The notes under the pieces were generated by a model. The model saw only the letters and a program-made list of their open reading frames with translations. It ran no database searches and was not told the DNA's origin. DNA of 64,000 nucleotides, taken from the NCBI GenBank assembly GCA_013002505.1, contig JABDJL010000142.1, forward strand, positions 24,902 to 88,901. Direction: 5' to 3'. The stretch comes from Lysobacterales bacterium (GTDB lineage Bacteria > Pseudomonadota > Gammaproteobacteria > Xanthomonadales > SZUA-36). Position 1 is the stretch's first letter. Every line of letters starts with the position of its first letter. The translations under genes were made by a program, and so were the position numbers. This document shows, piece by piece, positions 47,975 through 58,285 of the stretch.

Positions 47975-49156
47975 TTAGTCGGCCTGTATTCTGAGAAAGG
48001 ATGGTATGTCCAGGTAGTCGATATTCTCCTGGCTGGTAAACATGTCGGAGGTCGCAGGCGCCGGCTCCTTGCCAGAACTGGCTTCGGCCGTTGAATTGTC
48101 CGTACTGGCTGAATTCTCTGTGAACGCCGGTTCAGGCTGACCTGTCGTTCCGTTCCGAACCAGTTTCAGGTTCTGCTCCTTGCTGCCATACTGGTGCTGC
48201 TGTTCACCAAGACCGGTGGCCACCACGGTGACCCTCAGTTCGTCACCGATCTCTGGGTCAATCACGGTACCAATAACCACGGTTGCATCATCAGAGGCCA
48301 GGTCTGCAACGGCGCTGCCCACCTCATCAAATTCTTTCATGGTCAGGTTCATGCCGGCGGTGATGTTAACCAGCACGCCTCGTGCCCCGGAAAGGTTGAT
48401 ATCTTCGAGCAACGGGCTGCCAATCGCTGAATGAACCGCCATGATGGCGCGGTCTTCACCCTGCGCGCTGCCGGCACCCATGACGGCCATTCCCATTTCG
48501 GACATGACGGTGCGCACGTCGGCAAAGTCGACGTTAATCAAACCCTGTCGTGTAATGAGCTCGGCGATGCCCTGTACAGCACCCTGTAAAACGTCATTGG
48601 CCGCCTTGAAGGCATTCAGCAACAGGGCATCATCACCCATCACGTCAAACAACTTGGCGTTGGGAATGGTGATCAGCGAATCCACCTGGCGGGAAAGCTC
48701 CTCGATGCCCTGTTCGGCGATAGCCATCCGGCGCCTCGCTTCAAAGTGAAACGGCTTTGTCACCACTGCAACGGTCAGAATGCCCAGTTCCTTGGCGGCT
48801 TGTGCAATGACCGGTGCGGCGCCGGTTCCGGTGCCACCCCCCATGCCTGCGGTGATGAACACCATGTCCGCGCCCTTGAGTATTTCAATGATGTGGTCGC
48901 GGTCCTCCAGCGCTGCCTGGCGGCCCACCTCTGGGTTGGCACCGGCGCCAAGTCCCTTGGTAATGCTCGACCCGATTTGCAGGGCCGTTTTACCCTTGAA
49001 CTGACGCAGGGCCTGTGAATCCGTATTCGCCGCAATAAACTCGACGCCGTCAATGTTGGCATCAATCATCTGCGAGACCGCGTTTCCGCCACCCCCGCCG
49101 ACGCCGATGACCTTGATTTCGGCACTCGGTGTGTAATTTTCCACCAATTCAAACAT
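47975..49156 (-). CDS. ftsZ: Cell division GTPase FtsZ
   Basis: A 393-residue tubulin homologue that forms the Z ring. The nucleotide site has GVGGGGGNAVSQMID near the start and the tubulin signature GGGTGTGAAPVIAQ. The T7 loop is present as INVDFADVRTVMSEMG. After a variable linker rich in Ser/Glu/Ala, the tail YLDIPSFLRIQAD is the conserved peptide bound by FtsA and ZipA. AGAGGAG precedes the ATG. It ends the dcw operon and has its own terminator. Confidence 0.98.
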   Translation of the reverse strand: MFELVENYTPSAEIKVIGVGGGGGNAVSQMIDANIDGVEFIAANTDSQALRQFKGKTALQIGSSITKGLGAGANPEVGRQAALEDRDHIIEILKGADMVFITAGMGGGTGTGAAPVIAQAAKELGILTVAVVTKPFHFEARRRMAIAEQGIEELSRQVDSLITIPNAKLFDVMGDDALLLNAFKAANDVLQGAVQGIAELITRQGLINVDFADVRTVMSEMGMAVMGAGSAQGEDRAIMAVHSAIGSPLLEDINLSGARGVLVNITAGMNLTMKEFDEVGSAVADLASDDATVVIGTVIDPEIGDELRVTVVATGLGEQQHQYGSKEQNLKLVRNGTTGQPEPAFTENSASTDNSTAEASSGKEPAPATSDMFTSQENIDYLDIPSFLRIQAD

Positions 49157-49236
49157 TTTCTATCTCCTCTCGCTCGCCTTGTTAAACACCGAAACAGTCT
49201 TCATGACTTGTTTGATCCGGTGAATTCATGAATCAC

Positions 49237-50466
49237 TCAGAACTCCCCCCTGAACCAGCTTTGAATGCGGTCCAGCAAAGATTCGCTACTGCCCGTCCCC
49301 GAAAAACTGCGGCCCCTGTCGGCACTGGCGCCATACAGCAAAAGGCCCACTCCGGTCGCGTGAACGGGGTTGGAAACGACGTCAGACAGGCCCGTCACAT
49401 ACTGCGGCGTGGCCAGCCTGACCGGCATATGAAAAATCTCCTCGGCCAGGTCTACGGTACCTTCCATCTTGGCGGCGCCGCCGCTCATCACGAGCCCAGA
49501 CGCCACCATGTTCTCAAAGCCGCTGCGGCGCAGTTCCGCCATCACCAGCGAAAACAGTTCGCGATAACGGGCCTCCACGACCTGCGCCAGGGTCTGGCGG
49601 GCCAGGCGCCTGGAACTGCGTTCTCCCACGCTCGGAACCTGGATGGTCTCTTCGCTGCCGGCCAGTTGTTCCAGTGCGCAGGCGTACTTGATCTTAATGT
49701 CCTCGGCATGCTGGGTCGGTGTCCGCAACGCGACCGCAATATCATTGGTTACCTGGTCGCCGGCGATGGGGATGCATGCCGTGTGCCGAATGGCGCCGTC
49801 GGTAAACACCGCGATGTCCGTCGTGCCGGCCCCGATATCCACGAGACACACACCGAGGTCCTTTTCGTCGTCACTCAGCGCGGCGAAACTGGCCGCCAGC
49901 GGTTGCATGATCAGCTCATCTACCGTCAGTCCGCACCGCGCTACGCACTTGGAAATATTCTGCGTGGCGCTCAATGCCGCGGTAACGACATGCACGTGGG
50001 CCTCGAGCCGCACCCCGGCCATGCCGATGGGTTGCCTGATGCCATCCTGGTTGTCGAGGACATATTCCTGCGGCAAGACGTGCAGAATTTTCTGATCTGC
50101 CGCAACCGGCACCGCGCGGGCCGCATCGAGCACACGGTCAACATCACCTTCGGTGACTTCCTTGTCCTTGATGGCAACCGTTCCATCCGAGTTCTGGCTA
50201 CGAATATGGTTACCGGAAATTCCGCAGAACACGGAGTGGATCTCACACCCGGCCATCAATTCTGCTTCCTCGACGGCTCTTTGTATCGCCTGCTCGGTGG
50301 ACGTCATGTCCACGACCACGCCACGCTTCAGCCCCCGCGACGGGTGCGAACCGAGGCCAATTACCTCGACCGAGCCATCGAGCTGGACTTCTCCAACGAT
50401 GGCGACAATCTTGGAGGTGCCGATATCCAGCCCGACTACCAGTGATTTCTCAGTTTTTTTGACCAT
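49237..50466 (-). CDS. ftsA: Cell division protein FtsA
   Basis: A 409-residue actin-like protein that tethers FtsZ to the membrane. ATPase motifs are VVGLDIGTSKIVAIVGE, VCLVDIGAGTTDIAVF and GLVMSGGAAKMEG. The C-terminal amphipathic helix is SLLDRIQSWFRGEF. ATG 50466 is chosen because the family begins here; the longer frame runs into ftsQ. The start lies 17 bp inside ftsQ, continuing the coupled arrangement of the cluster. Confidence 0.97.
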   Translation of the reverse strand: MVKKTEKSLVVGLDIGTSKIVAIVGEVQLDGSVEVIGLGSHPSRGLKRGVVVDMTSTEQAIQRAVEEAELMAGCEIHSVFCGISGNHIRSQNSDGTVAIKDKEVTEGDVDRVLDAARAVPVAADQKILHVLPQEYVLDNQDGIRQPIGMAGVRLEAHVHVVTAALSATQNISKCVARCGLTVDELIMQPLAASFAALSDDEKDLGVCLVDIGAGTTDIAVFTDGAIRHTACIPIAGDQVTNDIAVALRTPTQHAEDIKIKYACALEQLAGSEETIQVPSVGERSSRRLARQTLAQVVEARYRELFSLVMAELRRSGFENMVASGLVMSGGAAKMEGTVDLAEEIFHMPVRLATPQYVTGLSDVVSNPVHATGVGLLLYGASADRGRSFSGTGSSESLLDRIQSWFRGEF

Positions 50467-51220
50467 ATGTCCCCGCAATTTGCCGTGGCGCTTCCGGCCA
50501 GCGCACCGCAAAGCCATTTGTATACCGCAGATCGATTCCCATCGGCGCCAGGTCCCGGCCCTGCAATAATTCCGCCCAGCTGTCCACCAGCCTGTGCAGG
50601 CGCTCGGAAGCTGCTTCACGCCCAATCTGGACCTCGGTGCCGTTGCTGAGCTCGACGAACCATGAGCCCCGCGCATCAAGGCGAATATGTTGAATTTCCT
50701 GCCCCGTTGGCATCAGAAGGTTGTTGAAGTACCGCCAACTCTTGAATACCTCGTCGAGCTTCTCTTCCGGGCCTTCAAGCCACGGGAGTCCCTGTATTTC
50801 ACTGGCCCCCGGTACCGAAAAGGCATCTCCGTCTGTTGACACCAGCCGTCCCTGCGTCCAGTGGGCAACCGGCTGGTATTCGACGACCCGTACAGAAACG
50901 GTGTCCGGCCACAGCTTGCTCACCGCAGCCTGGGCGACCCAGGGCTGGCGGTAAGCCGTTTGCTTGATTTCTTCCATGTCGACGGTGAAGAAACTGCCGG
51001 TCACCAGGGGCGCGAGGCTGGCCCGCAATTGCTCAGCACTGATGCGCTCAAAAGCCCCGCCCAGTTCGAGCCAGCGAACCGGCCATTGTTCGCGGGTGGT
51101 CATGCCCATCGTCACCCAGGCGACGCCGGCACAAGCGACCAGGAACACCAGCATCATGGCCAGGGCCTGCCCGGAACCACCAGGCTGCCGGCCGCTGAGA
51201 CTGTAAGCTCGCACGATCAC
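50450..51220 (-). CDS. ftsQ: Cell division protein FtsQ
   Basis: A 256-residue bitopic protein: short basic cytoplasmic part, one membrane segment (about 19-40), a POTRA domain (about 55-125, with FFTVDMEEIKQTAYRQPWV) and a beta domain. It assembles with FtsL and FtsB. It begins with GTG overlapping the ddl stop (GTGA). Confidence 0.94.
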   Translation of the reverse strand: MIVRAYSLSGRQPGGSGQALAMMLVFLVACAGVAWVTMGMTTREQWPVRWLELGGAFERISAEQLRASLAPLVTGSFFTVDMEEIKQTAYRQPWVAQAAVSKLWPDTVSVRVVEYQPVAHWTQGRLVSTDGDAFSVPGASEIQGLPWLEGPEEKLDEVFKSWRYFNNLLMPTGQEIQHIRLDARGSWFVELSNGTEVQIGREAASERLHRLVDSWAELLQGRDLAPMGIDLRYTNGFAVRWPEAPRQIAGTYGQKN

Positions 51221-52155
51221 AGGCTGGTCTCCAGGATGCGCCAGACCAGTTCATCGAAGCCCACACCTGCCTGATCGGCAGCCTGGGGGACGAGACTGTG
51301 GTCGGTCATGCCGGGCGCCGTGTTGACCTCCAGGAAACAGGGGTTTCCATGCGAATCGAGAATGAAATCAACCCTGCCCCAACCGGATGCGTGTAAAGCA
51401 TCGAATACCTGGAGCGAAACGGCCTGCAAGCGGTTCTCAGTCTCGGCGTCGAGACCGCTCGGGCAGTGATACGTGGTCTGGTCGGAGTGATACTTGGCCT
51501 GGTAATCGTAGAATTCCCGCGGCGTTTCAATCCTGATCAGCGGCAACACCGTGCGACCAAGCACCGCGGCGAAATACTCACCACCCTCTATGGCCGGCTC
51601 AATCAGAACCTGCGGACTGTACTGGCGGGCCAACTCGACAGCCTGTTCCAGTTTGTCCGAATGCTTTACTTTTGACACCCCGATGCTGGAGCCCAGCCCT
51701 GACGGCTTAACGAATACCGGGAACCCAAATTGCGCACCAATTTCGGGTACATCATCATCGACATCGAGTATTTCAAAATCAGCGGTGGGCAGGCCCAGCC
51801 TTTGCATGATCCACTTCGATCGCACCTTGTCCATCGTCAGGGCAGAACCGAGCACGCCGGTGCCCGTAACGGGTACTTTCATCAATTGCAAAGCACCCTG
51901 TATCGCACCATCTTCGCCGCCCGGACCATGCATCAGGTTGAAAACACGGTCAATGCCGCCGTCGCGAATCGCGTCAAACAGGCCATCGGCACCATCGAAC
52001 ACGGAGTACGCGATAGCGCTGCGATCAAATGAGCGCCCAATGGCGGCACCGCCGTCCAGCGACACGTCCCGCTCTGCGCTTTCGCCACCCAGCAAAAGTC
52101 CCACGTGGCCGAACTCACGGGGATCATTGAGCTTCATGGGCGCCAATGCTGTCAT
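51217..52155 (-). CDS. ddl: D-alanine--D-alanine ligase
   Basis: A 312-residue ATP-grasp enzyme supplying the D-Ala-D-Ala dipeptide for MurF. Visible are VGLLLGGESAERDVSLDGG, NLMHGPGGEDGAIQG, VFVKPSGLGSSIGVSKV and FLEVNTAPGMTDHSLVPQA. The ATG at 52155 overlaps the murC stop (ATGA), which I prefer to the longer start at 52185. In many relatives murB sits between murC and ddl; it is absent here. Confidence 0.96.
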   Translation of the reverse strand: MTALAPMKLNDPREFGHVGLLLGGESAERDVSLDGGAAIGRSFDRSAIAYSVFDGADGLFDAIRDGGIDRVFNLMHGPGGEDGAIQGALQLMKVPVTGTGVLGSALTMDKVRSKWIMQRLGLPTADFEILDVDDDVPEIGAQFGFPVFVKPSGLGSSIGVSKVKHSDKLEQAVELARQYSPQVLIEPAIEGGEYFAAVLGRTVLPLIRIETPREFYDYQAKYHSDQTTYHCPSGLDAETENRLQAVSLQVFDALHASGWGRVDFILDSHGNPCFLEVNTAPGMTDHSLVPQAADQAGVGFDELVWRILETSL

Positions 52156-53579
52156 GCCCGATCCCCAATTGCCGCTTCGCGCCACTGATGTGCAACCTGC
52201 TCTATGCTACCGGCGCCCATCAACAACACCAGGTCACCGTCTTCCACGAGGTCTGCGAGGTTCTTAAACAGGTCTTCGGTGCGTGGCACGAGCACCGGGT
52301 CGACTTTTCCGCGAACGCGTATGGACTGGCACAGAGCACGCGAATCCACACCGTCTATGGGCGCTTCGCCGGCCGCATAGACATCACACATGACGACCGC
52401 GTCGGCGGCCGACAGTACGCGGCTGAAATCATCAAACAGATCCCGCGTGCGGCTGAAACGATGGGGCTGGAACACCACCACCAAGCGTTGTCCCGGCCAA
52501 CCCTGGCGCGCTGCCGTCATCGTCACTTCGATCTCGGTTGGATGATGCCCATAGTCCTCAATCGCCTGGACCGACTTGCTTCCGAAGCGGCAGGTTCCAA
52601 GGTCTGCGAATCGTCTGCCGATCCCCTCGAATCGCGCCAAGCAGGAAACGATCGATGACAGGTCAAGGCCCAGCTCCCAGGCGACCGCCATGGCCCCCAG
52701 TGCATTACGAACGTTATGTGTGCCGGGCAGGTTCAACTCGACCGGGATCGGCCCTGTACCCTGCGGGACATGCACGTCAAAGAACATGGACCGGCCTTGC
52801 TGGCGCAGGTTGGTAGCACGAATATCGGCATTTTCAGACAAGCCAAATGTCACCACGGCCCGGCTGATACCGGGCACCAGGCCCGCGACCTCGGGGTCAT
52901 CTATGCACAACAGCGAAGCACCATGAAACGGCAAGTGCAGCAAAAACTCCAGGAATGCTTTACGCAGGCTGTCGAAACTGCCGCCGTAGCTTTCCAGGTG
53001 ATCACGGTCAATATTGGTCACCACCGCGATAACCGGTTGTAACAACAGGAACGACGCGTCACTTTCATCGGCCTCGGCAAGCAGGTAGTCCCCTTTACCA
53101 AGCCGTGCATTGCTGCCCCAGGCATTGACCACACCGCCGATAATGAAGGTCGGGTCGAGACCTGCTTCTGCGAGCAGGCTGGCCGCGAGGCTTGTCGTGG
53201 TAGTCTTGCCGTGCGTACCCGCGACCGCAATACCCCGTTGAAAACGCATTAATTCCGCCAGCATCTCGGCCCTCGGAACGACTGGAATTCGCGATTCCCG
53301 TGCGGCCTCGACCTCAACGTTTTCGGCCGAAATAGCGCTTGAAACAACGATCACATCGGCGTTTTTCACCAGGCTCGCGTCATGGCCGTAGTGAACGGAA
53401 ACGCCTAGCTCCTCGAGCCGGCGCGTGGTCCGCGACGGCGCCAGGTCGGAACCACTGACATTGAACCCCTGGTTGACCAGTACTTCGGCAATACCGCACA
53501 TGCCCGAACCACCCACGCCAACCATGTGCACATTACGCATGCGCCTCATGGGTTGCAGTTGACCGCCCCGGGAAATCAT
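52152..53579 (-). CDS. murC: UDP-N-acetylmuramate--L-alanine ligase
   Basis: About 475 residues. The N-terminal Rossmann motif is HMVGVGGSGMCGIAEVL, the ATP site AVAGTHGKTTTTSLAA, and the ligase core includes LAEADESDASFLLL and the C-terminal DDYGHHPTEI-like EDYGHHPTEIEVTM. It adds L-Ala, the first residue of the peptidoglycan stem. ATG 53579 overlaps the murG stop (ATGA); ATG 53591 is an in-frame alternative. Confidence 0.97.
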   Translation of the reverse strand: MISRGGQLQPMRRMRNVHMVGVGGSGMCGIAEVLVNQGFNVSGSDLAPSRTTRRLEELGVSVHYGHDASLVKNADVIVVSSAISAENVEVEAARESRIPVVPRAEMLAELMRFQRGIAVAGTHGKTTTTSLAASLLAEAGLDPTFIIGGVVNAWGSNARLGKGDYLLAEADESDASFLLLQPVIAVVTNIDRDHLESYGGSFDSLRKAFLEFLLHLPFHGASLLCIDDPEVAGLVPGISRAVVTFGLSENADIRATNLRQQGRSMFFDVHVPQGTGPIPVELNLPGTHNVRNALGAMAVAWELGLDLSSIVSCLARFEGIGRRFADLGTCRFGSKSVQAIEDYGHHPTEIEVTMTAARQGWPGQRLVVVFQPHRFSRTRDLFDDFSRVLSAADAVVMCDVYAAGEAPIDGVDSRALCQSIRVRGKVDPVLVPRTEDLFKNLADLVEDGDLVLLMGAGSIEQVAHQWREAAIGDRA

Positions 53580-54661
53580 GATTCGAACCACTCGCTGCAG
53601 GCAGCGACAACCTTTTGTGCCGAGTCCAGCACCGCCTGTTTCCGGGCCTTGTTGGCCATCAAGAGCAACTGGTCCCGGTTGCCCAGTAGCCCTTCAAGCA
53701 CCTCTGCAAGCGCCGGCGGTGTCAACCCTGTTTCGCGGATCATCCTGGCAGCGCCGGCCGCAACCAGCACTTCGGCATTGGCGGCCTGGTGGTCGTCAAC
53801 CGCATGCGGAAAAGGCACCAGCACAGAACCCAGCCCTGCCGCCGCAAGTTCTGAAATGGTCAACGCGCCGGAGCGACAAATCACCAGGTCTGCCCAGCTG
53901 TAAGCGCTGGCCATGTCCTCGATGAATGGCTCGACCCGGGCCTCGACACCGGACTTCTTGTAAAGCGCGATCGTATCGTCAACATCGCTGCGACCCGACT
54001 GGTGCCAAACCATTGGCCTGAGCCCTTCCGGCAATAATGCCACCGCGGCGGGAATGCATTGATTCAGTGATCGGGCGCCCTGGCTACCGCCTGTCACCAA
54101 CAAACGTGGACTGCCGGATCGATTTTCAAAACGCTCACTGGGTGCGGCCATGCTGACCACTGCATCGCGAACCGGGTTGCCGCAGGTTTGCGCCAGTCCA
54201 TCGGTAAAAGTCCCCGGGAAAGCCTGTAGAACCTTGCGCGCAAGCCGTGCCAGTACACGGTTGGTCAGCCCGGGAATGCGGTTTTGTTCATGGACCACCA
54301 GCGGAATGCCGCGCGACCAGGCAGCCAACCCCCCGGGACCCGCCACGTAACCACCGAAGCTCACGGCGCAATCCGGCCTGTTCCGTTTCAGGCTGGCGCG
54401 CGCGTCAAGCACTGCGCGAAGCAAGCGAAACGGTAAGCGCAACCAGGACCGGATGCCCTTTCCGCGCACCCCGGATATCCTTACCAGGTCAAGCGGTATA
54501 TTCACTGCAGCCACGCGGCTGCATTCCATGCCGCCCTCAGCCCCGAGCCAGCGAACGCCGACGCCTTTTTCACGCAACGCATCGGCAAAGGCAAGGCCCG
54601 GGTAAATGTGCCCACCGGTACCACCCGCCATGATCAGAACCGTGTTGCCCGTCGCCGTCAT
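53576..54661 (-). CDS. murG: Undecaprenyl-PP-MurNAc-pentapeptide N-acetylglucosaminyltransferase
   Basis: A 361-residue GT-B enzyme that converts lipid I to lipid II on the inner face of the membrane. Signature loops are IMAGGTGGHIYPGLAFADAL, VSFGGYVAGPGGLAAW, LLVTGGSQGARSLNQ and the donor site VICRSGALTISELAAAGL with VPFPHAVDDHQAANA. ATG overlaps the ftsW stop (ATGA). Confidence 0.97.
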   Translation of the reverse strand: MTATGNTVLIMAGGTGGHIYPGLAFADALREKGVGVRWLGAEGGMECSRVAAVNIPLDLVRISGVRGKGIRSWLRLPFRLLRAVLDARASLKRNRPDCAVSFGGYVAGPGGLAAWSRGIPLVVHEQNRIPGLTNRVLARLARKVLQAFPGTFTDGLAQTCGNPVRDAVVSMAAPSERFENRSGSPRLLVTGGSQGARSLNQCIPAAVALLPEGLRPMVWHQSGRSDVDDTIALYKKSGVEARVEPFIEDMASAYSWADLVICRSGALTISELAAAGLGSVLVPFPHAVDDHQAANAEVLVAAGAARMIRETGLTPPALAEVLEGLLGNRDQLLLMANKARKQAVLDSAQKVVAACSEWFES

Positions 54662-55857
54662 GATCGCTTGCTCTTGGGATGGCCACGCGTGCGTGGCTGA
54701 CCTGCGGTCAACAGGTCCAGCTCATAGCGAATGCGCAGTACCATGCCAATCGCCAGGCAGGTGATGAGTACACTGCTGCCGCCGGAGCTGATCAAGGGCA
54801 ATGTCAGACCCTTGGTGGGCAATACGCCCAAATTCACACCGATGCTGACCAATGCCTGCAAACCGATCCACAGGCCGACACCAAAGGCGAGATTGGCTGC
54901 AAACGGGCGGCCGTTGCGATGCGCCATCATACCGGTCGACATGATGCGGGCCAGCAACAGCATGAACAGCCCAAGCACCAGCACGACTCCGGCCAACCCG
55001 AATTCCTCTGCAAGCACAGCAAAAATAAAATCGGTGTGTGCCTCGGGAAGATAAAACAGCTTCTGGATACTGGCGCCCAGGCCGACCCCGAAAACTTCGC
55101 CGCGGCCAACCGCGATCAGGGCCTGGGTCAACTGGAAACCGCTGTTGTACGGGTCGGCCCATGGATCGGTAAAACTGATGATGCGCCGCAGGCGGTAGGG
55201 CTCCAGGGCAGCCCACGTAAACGCCGGCAGGGTGACCATTACCAACACCGCAATATGCTTGATGGAGGCGCCCGCCAGCCAGATCATGCCACCCACGATC
55301 GCCACGATAACCGCGGCGCTACCCATATCCGGCTGCATCAGCAATATCGCAGAAAGAATCGCCGCAAGCAGCAGCGGCTTGAGCGTGTCAAAGAATCGAA
55401 TCCTGATCATTTCCGCCTTGCGGACCAGGTAGCCTGCCATGTAAATGATGACCATCAGCTTGACCGCCTCGACAACCTGGAAATTGAACAGGCCGAGTCG
55501 TATCCAACGGCTGCTGCCGTTGACCGTGTGGCCCAGTCCCGGAATGAACACGAGCAGCAGGCTGAGCGCTGCCAGCAACATCATCGGGCGGCAGATGCGC
55601 TCCAGGAATGAGATTGGAATGACCCTGAAACTGGCGGCAAACAACGTGCCCAGGCCCAGGTATAACAGGTGCCGCCAAAGATAATACGAAGATGACATGC
55701 CCTGCCCTTCGGCTACAGCCACCGAGGCCGACCCAACCATGATCAGGCCCATCGCCGCCAGCAAGATTGCCGGCACCAGAATCCAAGGGTCAAGCACCGG
55801 GCCCGTAAACGCCTGCTCCGCGCGTAAAGCCTGTCGTTGCCTGATCGCGTTGCTCAT
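54658..55857 (-). CDS. ftsW: SEDS peptidoglycan glycosyltransferase FtsW
   Basis: A 399-residue polytopic protein with ten membrane segments that polymerises septal glycan with FtsI. The SEDS signatures are [42 protein letters not shown] (catalytic-region Asp in HTDFIF) and [19 protein letters not shown]. It starts four bases inside mraY; there is no room for murD, which lies between these two genes in most relatives. Confidence 0.96.
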   Translation of the reverse strand: MSNAIRQRQALRAEQAFTGPVLDPWILVPAILLAAMGLIMVGSASVAVAEGQGMSSSYYLWRHLLYLGLGTLFAASFRVIPISFLERICRPMMLLAALSLLLVFIPGLGHTVNGSSRWIRLGLFNFQVVEAVKLMVIIYMAGYLVRKAEMIRIRFFDTLKPLLLAAILSAILLMQPDMGSAAVIVAIVGGMIWLAGASIKHIAVLVMVTLPAFTWAALEPYRLRRIISFTDPWADPYNSGFQLTQALIAVGRGEVFGVGLGASIQKLFYLPEAHTDFIFAVLAEEFGLAGVVLVLGLFMLLLARIMSTGMMAHRNGRPFAANLAFGVGLWIGLQALVSIGVNLGVLPTKGLTLPLISSGGSSVLITCLAIGMVLRIRYELDLLTAGQPRTRGHPKSKRS

Positions 55858-56936
55858 CGGATTTTCAGGGTCGCCAGACCGGCCAGAACGAGGATTACGG
55901 ATATGATCCAGAATCTAACGATGACGCGCGGCTCCGGCCAGCCCTTAAGTTCAAAATGGTGATGAATCGGCGCCATTCTGAAAATACGCTTGCCGGTCAG
56001 CTTGAACGAAGCCACCTGCAGGATCACCGAAACGGTTTCCATGACAAAAACGCCGGCCATCAGGCAAAACACCAGTTCCTGTCTCACCAATACGGCAATC
56101 AGGCCCAGGGCAGCGCCCATCGCCAATGCGCCAATATCGCCCATGAATACCTGCGCGGGATAGGTGTTGAACCACAAAAATCCAAGTCCCGCACCCGCCA
56201 GTGCACCGCAGAAAATGGTCAGTTCCCCGGTACCGGATATATGCGGAATGCCAAGGTAATCTGAAAACACCGTGTGACCCGTGGCGTAGGCGAATATTCC
56301 CAGCGCTACGGCAATAAAAACGGCCGGCATGATGGCCAGGCCATCCAGGCCATCCGTGAGGTTGACGGCATTGGAAAAACCAACGATGAAGAAATAGGTG
56401 ACGACGATGTAGCCGATCCCCAGCGGTATCACGATGTCCTTGAAGAAAGGCACGATCAGTTCGGTTTCTGCGGGTGTTTCGGCGCTGGACCACAGGTAGA
56501 TCGCCGCAGCAAGGCCGGCCACTGACTGGGCCAGGTACTTCCACCTTGCCGGCAGCCCGCGCGAATCCTGCAGAATCAACTTGCGATAGTCATCGACAAA
56601 ACCGATCAGCCCGAAAGCCAGGGTGACCAGCAACACGACCCATACGTAGCGGTTCGACAGGTCGGACCACAACAGCGTTGAAAGGACGATTGCGAACAGT
56701 ATCAGCGCGCCACCCATGGTGGGCGTGCCGGCCTTGGCAAAGTGTGAGCTCGGTCCGAGCTCACGAATGGGCTGGCCAACCTGCCCCTTGACCAGTCTGC
56801 GGATGAAGGACGGACCGAGGAGCAGGGAAATGGCCAGCGCGGTAAGCGCGCTCAGGATACCCCTGAGCGTAATGTAGGCGAACAGGTTGAAGTCGGGATT
56901 AATCTCGGCAAGCCTCTGGAACAGTTCAAACAGCAT
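55854..56936 (-). CDS. mraY: Phospho-N-acetylmuramoyl-pentapeptide-transferase
   Basis: A 360-residue ten-pass enzyme that makes lipid I from UDP-MurNAc-pentapeptide and undecaprenyl phosphate. [26 protein letters not shown] with the catalytic Asp pair, [15 protein letters not shown] and the C-terminal [15 protein letters not shown] are diagnostic. ATG 56936 overlaps the murF stop by one base (TGATG); the longer frame to 57050 is inside murF and has no family support. Confidence 0.97.
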   Translation of the reverse strand: MLFELFQRLAEINPDFNLFAYITLRGILSALTALAISLLLGPSFIRRLVKGQVGQPIRELGPSSHFAKAGTPTMGGALILFAIVLSTLLWSDLSNRYVWVVLLVTLAFGLIGFVDDYRKLILQDSRGLPARWKYLAQSVAGLAAAIYLWSSAETPAETELIVPFFKDIVIPLGIGYIVVTYFFIVGFSNAVNLTDGLDGLAIMPAVFIAVALGIFAYATGHTVFSDYLGIPHISGTGELTIFCGALAGAGLGFLWFNTYPAQVFMGDIGALAMGAALGLIAVLVRQELVFCLMAGVFVMETVSVILQVASFKLTGKRIFRMAPIHHHFELKGWPEPRVIVRFWIISVILVLAGLATLKIR

Positions 56937-58285
56937 CAGCCTGCCTCCCTCCGTTGGCATGAGCCGGATATCACTTGCACAACCCGTTCCATGCCCATTG
57001 AGCGCGAACCCTTCACCAGGCAGGTCACGCCCTGGTGCAGTTCTGCGCAAAGTGTTTTGACCATCGATGCCATCGAATCGAAGTAACGCCCCCCCGGCCC
57101 GAAGGCGTCAACCGTGGCGTGGGTCGCATCGCCCAGCGCGAATAACCTCGTGACACCAAGAATCCTGGCCGCTTCGCCCATCTCGGCGTGCAGCTTGCGG
57201 CTGTTGCGACCCAGTTCCTTCATGTCGCCCAACACCAGCCAGGGCTCGCCGCCATGGTCGGACAGCACCTGTAAGGCAGCATACAAGGACGCCGGGTTGG
57301 CGTTGTACGTGTCGTCAATGACGGTCCAGCCCTGCTCGCTGTGCAGCAGGTTCAAGCGCCCGCTTTCCGGCTCGGTGTTTGCAAGGCCTTGGCGGATCGC
57401 GTCGAGGGGAATTTCGAGCGCCACAGCCACGGCCGTCGCGGCCAGCGCATTCTGCTGGTTGTGCTTCCCGGGCAGGGAAATCTGCAGATCAAACTCACCG
57501 GCTGGCGTCGCCACCCGGCAGCGCTCGCCTGTAGTCACCATGCGAACGTCGCAAGAGAGTTGGTGGCCAAAACGCAGTGTTTGCGTTCCTGCGGCCGCCT
57601 CGATAAAGACCGGGTGCCAGGGATCGTCTTCGTTGATCACGGCAATGCCATTTTCCGGAAGCGCCTGGTAAATCTCGGCCTTGGCACGCGCCACGCCTTC
57701 TTCATCTCCAAATCCCTGCAGGTGGGCCGGCCCCACGTTGGTCACCAGCCCTACTTGCTGCCGGGCAATCGAGGACAGGTAGGCAATATCTCCCGCCTGT
57801 GCGGCACCCATTTCGAGCACCGCGAAACGGTGTGTTTTATCCATGCCAAACAGCGTCAGCGGCAGGCCAAGCTCGTTGTTGTAATTTCCAGACGTGGACA
57901 ATACCGGGTGCACCGACCCGAGAATTGCAGACAACATCTTGCGGGTCGTTGTTTTTCCATTGCTGCCGGTGATTCCAATGACCATCGGATCATGAATAGC
58001 GCGCCAATGCGCCGCCAGTGTTCCGAGCGCTGCCTGCACGTCCCCAACCACCAACTGCGGTATGACTGTGTCACCTTGCCGGGCGACCAACGCTGCGACC
58101 GCGCCCCTGCGCGCAGCCTGCTGCAGGAACTCATGGCCATCGACATTCTCGCCCGCCAGGGCGGCAAACAGGTTACCGTCAATGATCTGCCTGCTGTCGA
58201 TGGCGATGCCCTCGAACTCCGCACCGCTGTCCGGCACGGCGCACCCCAGCATCCCGGCCGCCTTGGCTAAGGACATCCTGATCAT
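56936..58285 (-). CDS. murF: UDP-N-acetylmuramoyl-tripeptide--D-alanyl-D-alanine ligase
   Basis: A 449-residue Mur ligase adding D-Ala-D-Ala. The ATP site is [16 protein letters not shown], the N-terminal substrate domain has [18 protein letters not shown] and GHEFLQQA, and the central domain has INEDDPWH and [21 protein letters not shown] overlaps the murE stop (ATGA). Confidence 0.96.
   Translation of the reverse strand: MIRMSLAKAAGMLGCAVPDSGAEFEGIAIDSRQIIDGNLFAALAGENVDGHEFLQQAARRGAVAALVARQGDTVIPQLVVGDVQAALGTLAAHWRAIHDPMVIGITGSNGKTTTRKMLSAILGSVHPVLSTSGNYNNELGLPLTLFGMDKTHRFAVLEMGAAQAGDIAYLSSIARQQVGLVTNVGPAHLQGFGDEEGVARAKAEIYQALPENGIAVINEDDPWHPVFIEAAAGTQTLRFGHQLSCDVRMVTTGERCRVATPAGEFDLQISLPGKHNQQNALAATAVAVALEIPLDAIRQGLANTEPESGRLNLLHSEQGWTVIDDTYNANPASLYAALQVLSDHGGEPWLVLGDMKELGRNSRKLHAEMGEAARILGVTRLFALGDATHATVDAFGPGGRYFDSMASMVKTLCAELHQGVTCLVKGSRSMGMERVVQVISGSCQRREAG

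Noticed and set aside
54679..55611. 310-codon Gln/His-rich frame opposite ftsW
   Set aside because: The reverse of membrane-helix codons gives long Gln/His-rich frames; ftsW is clearly the real gene.
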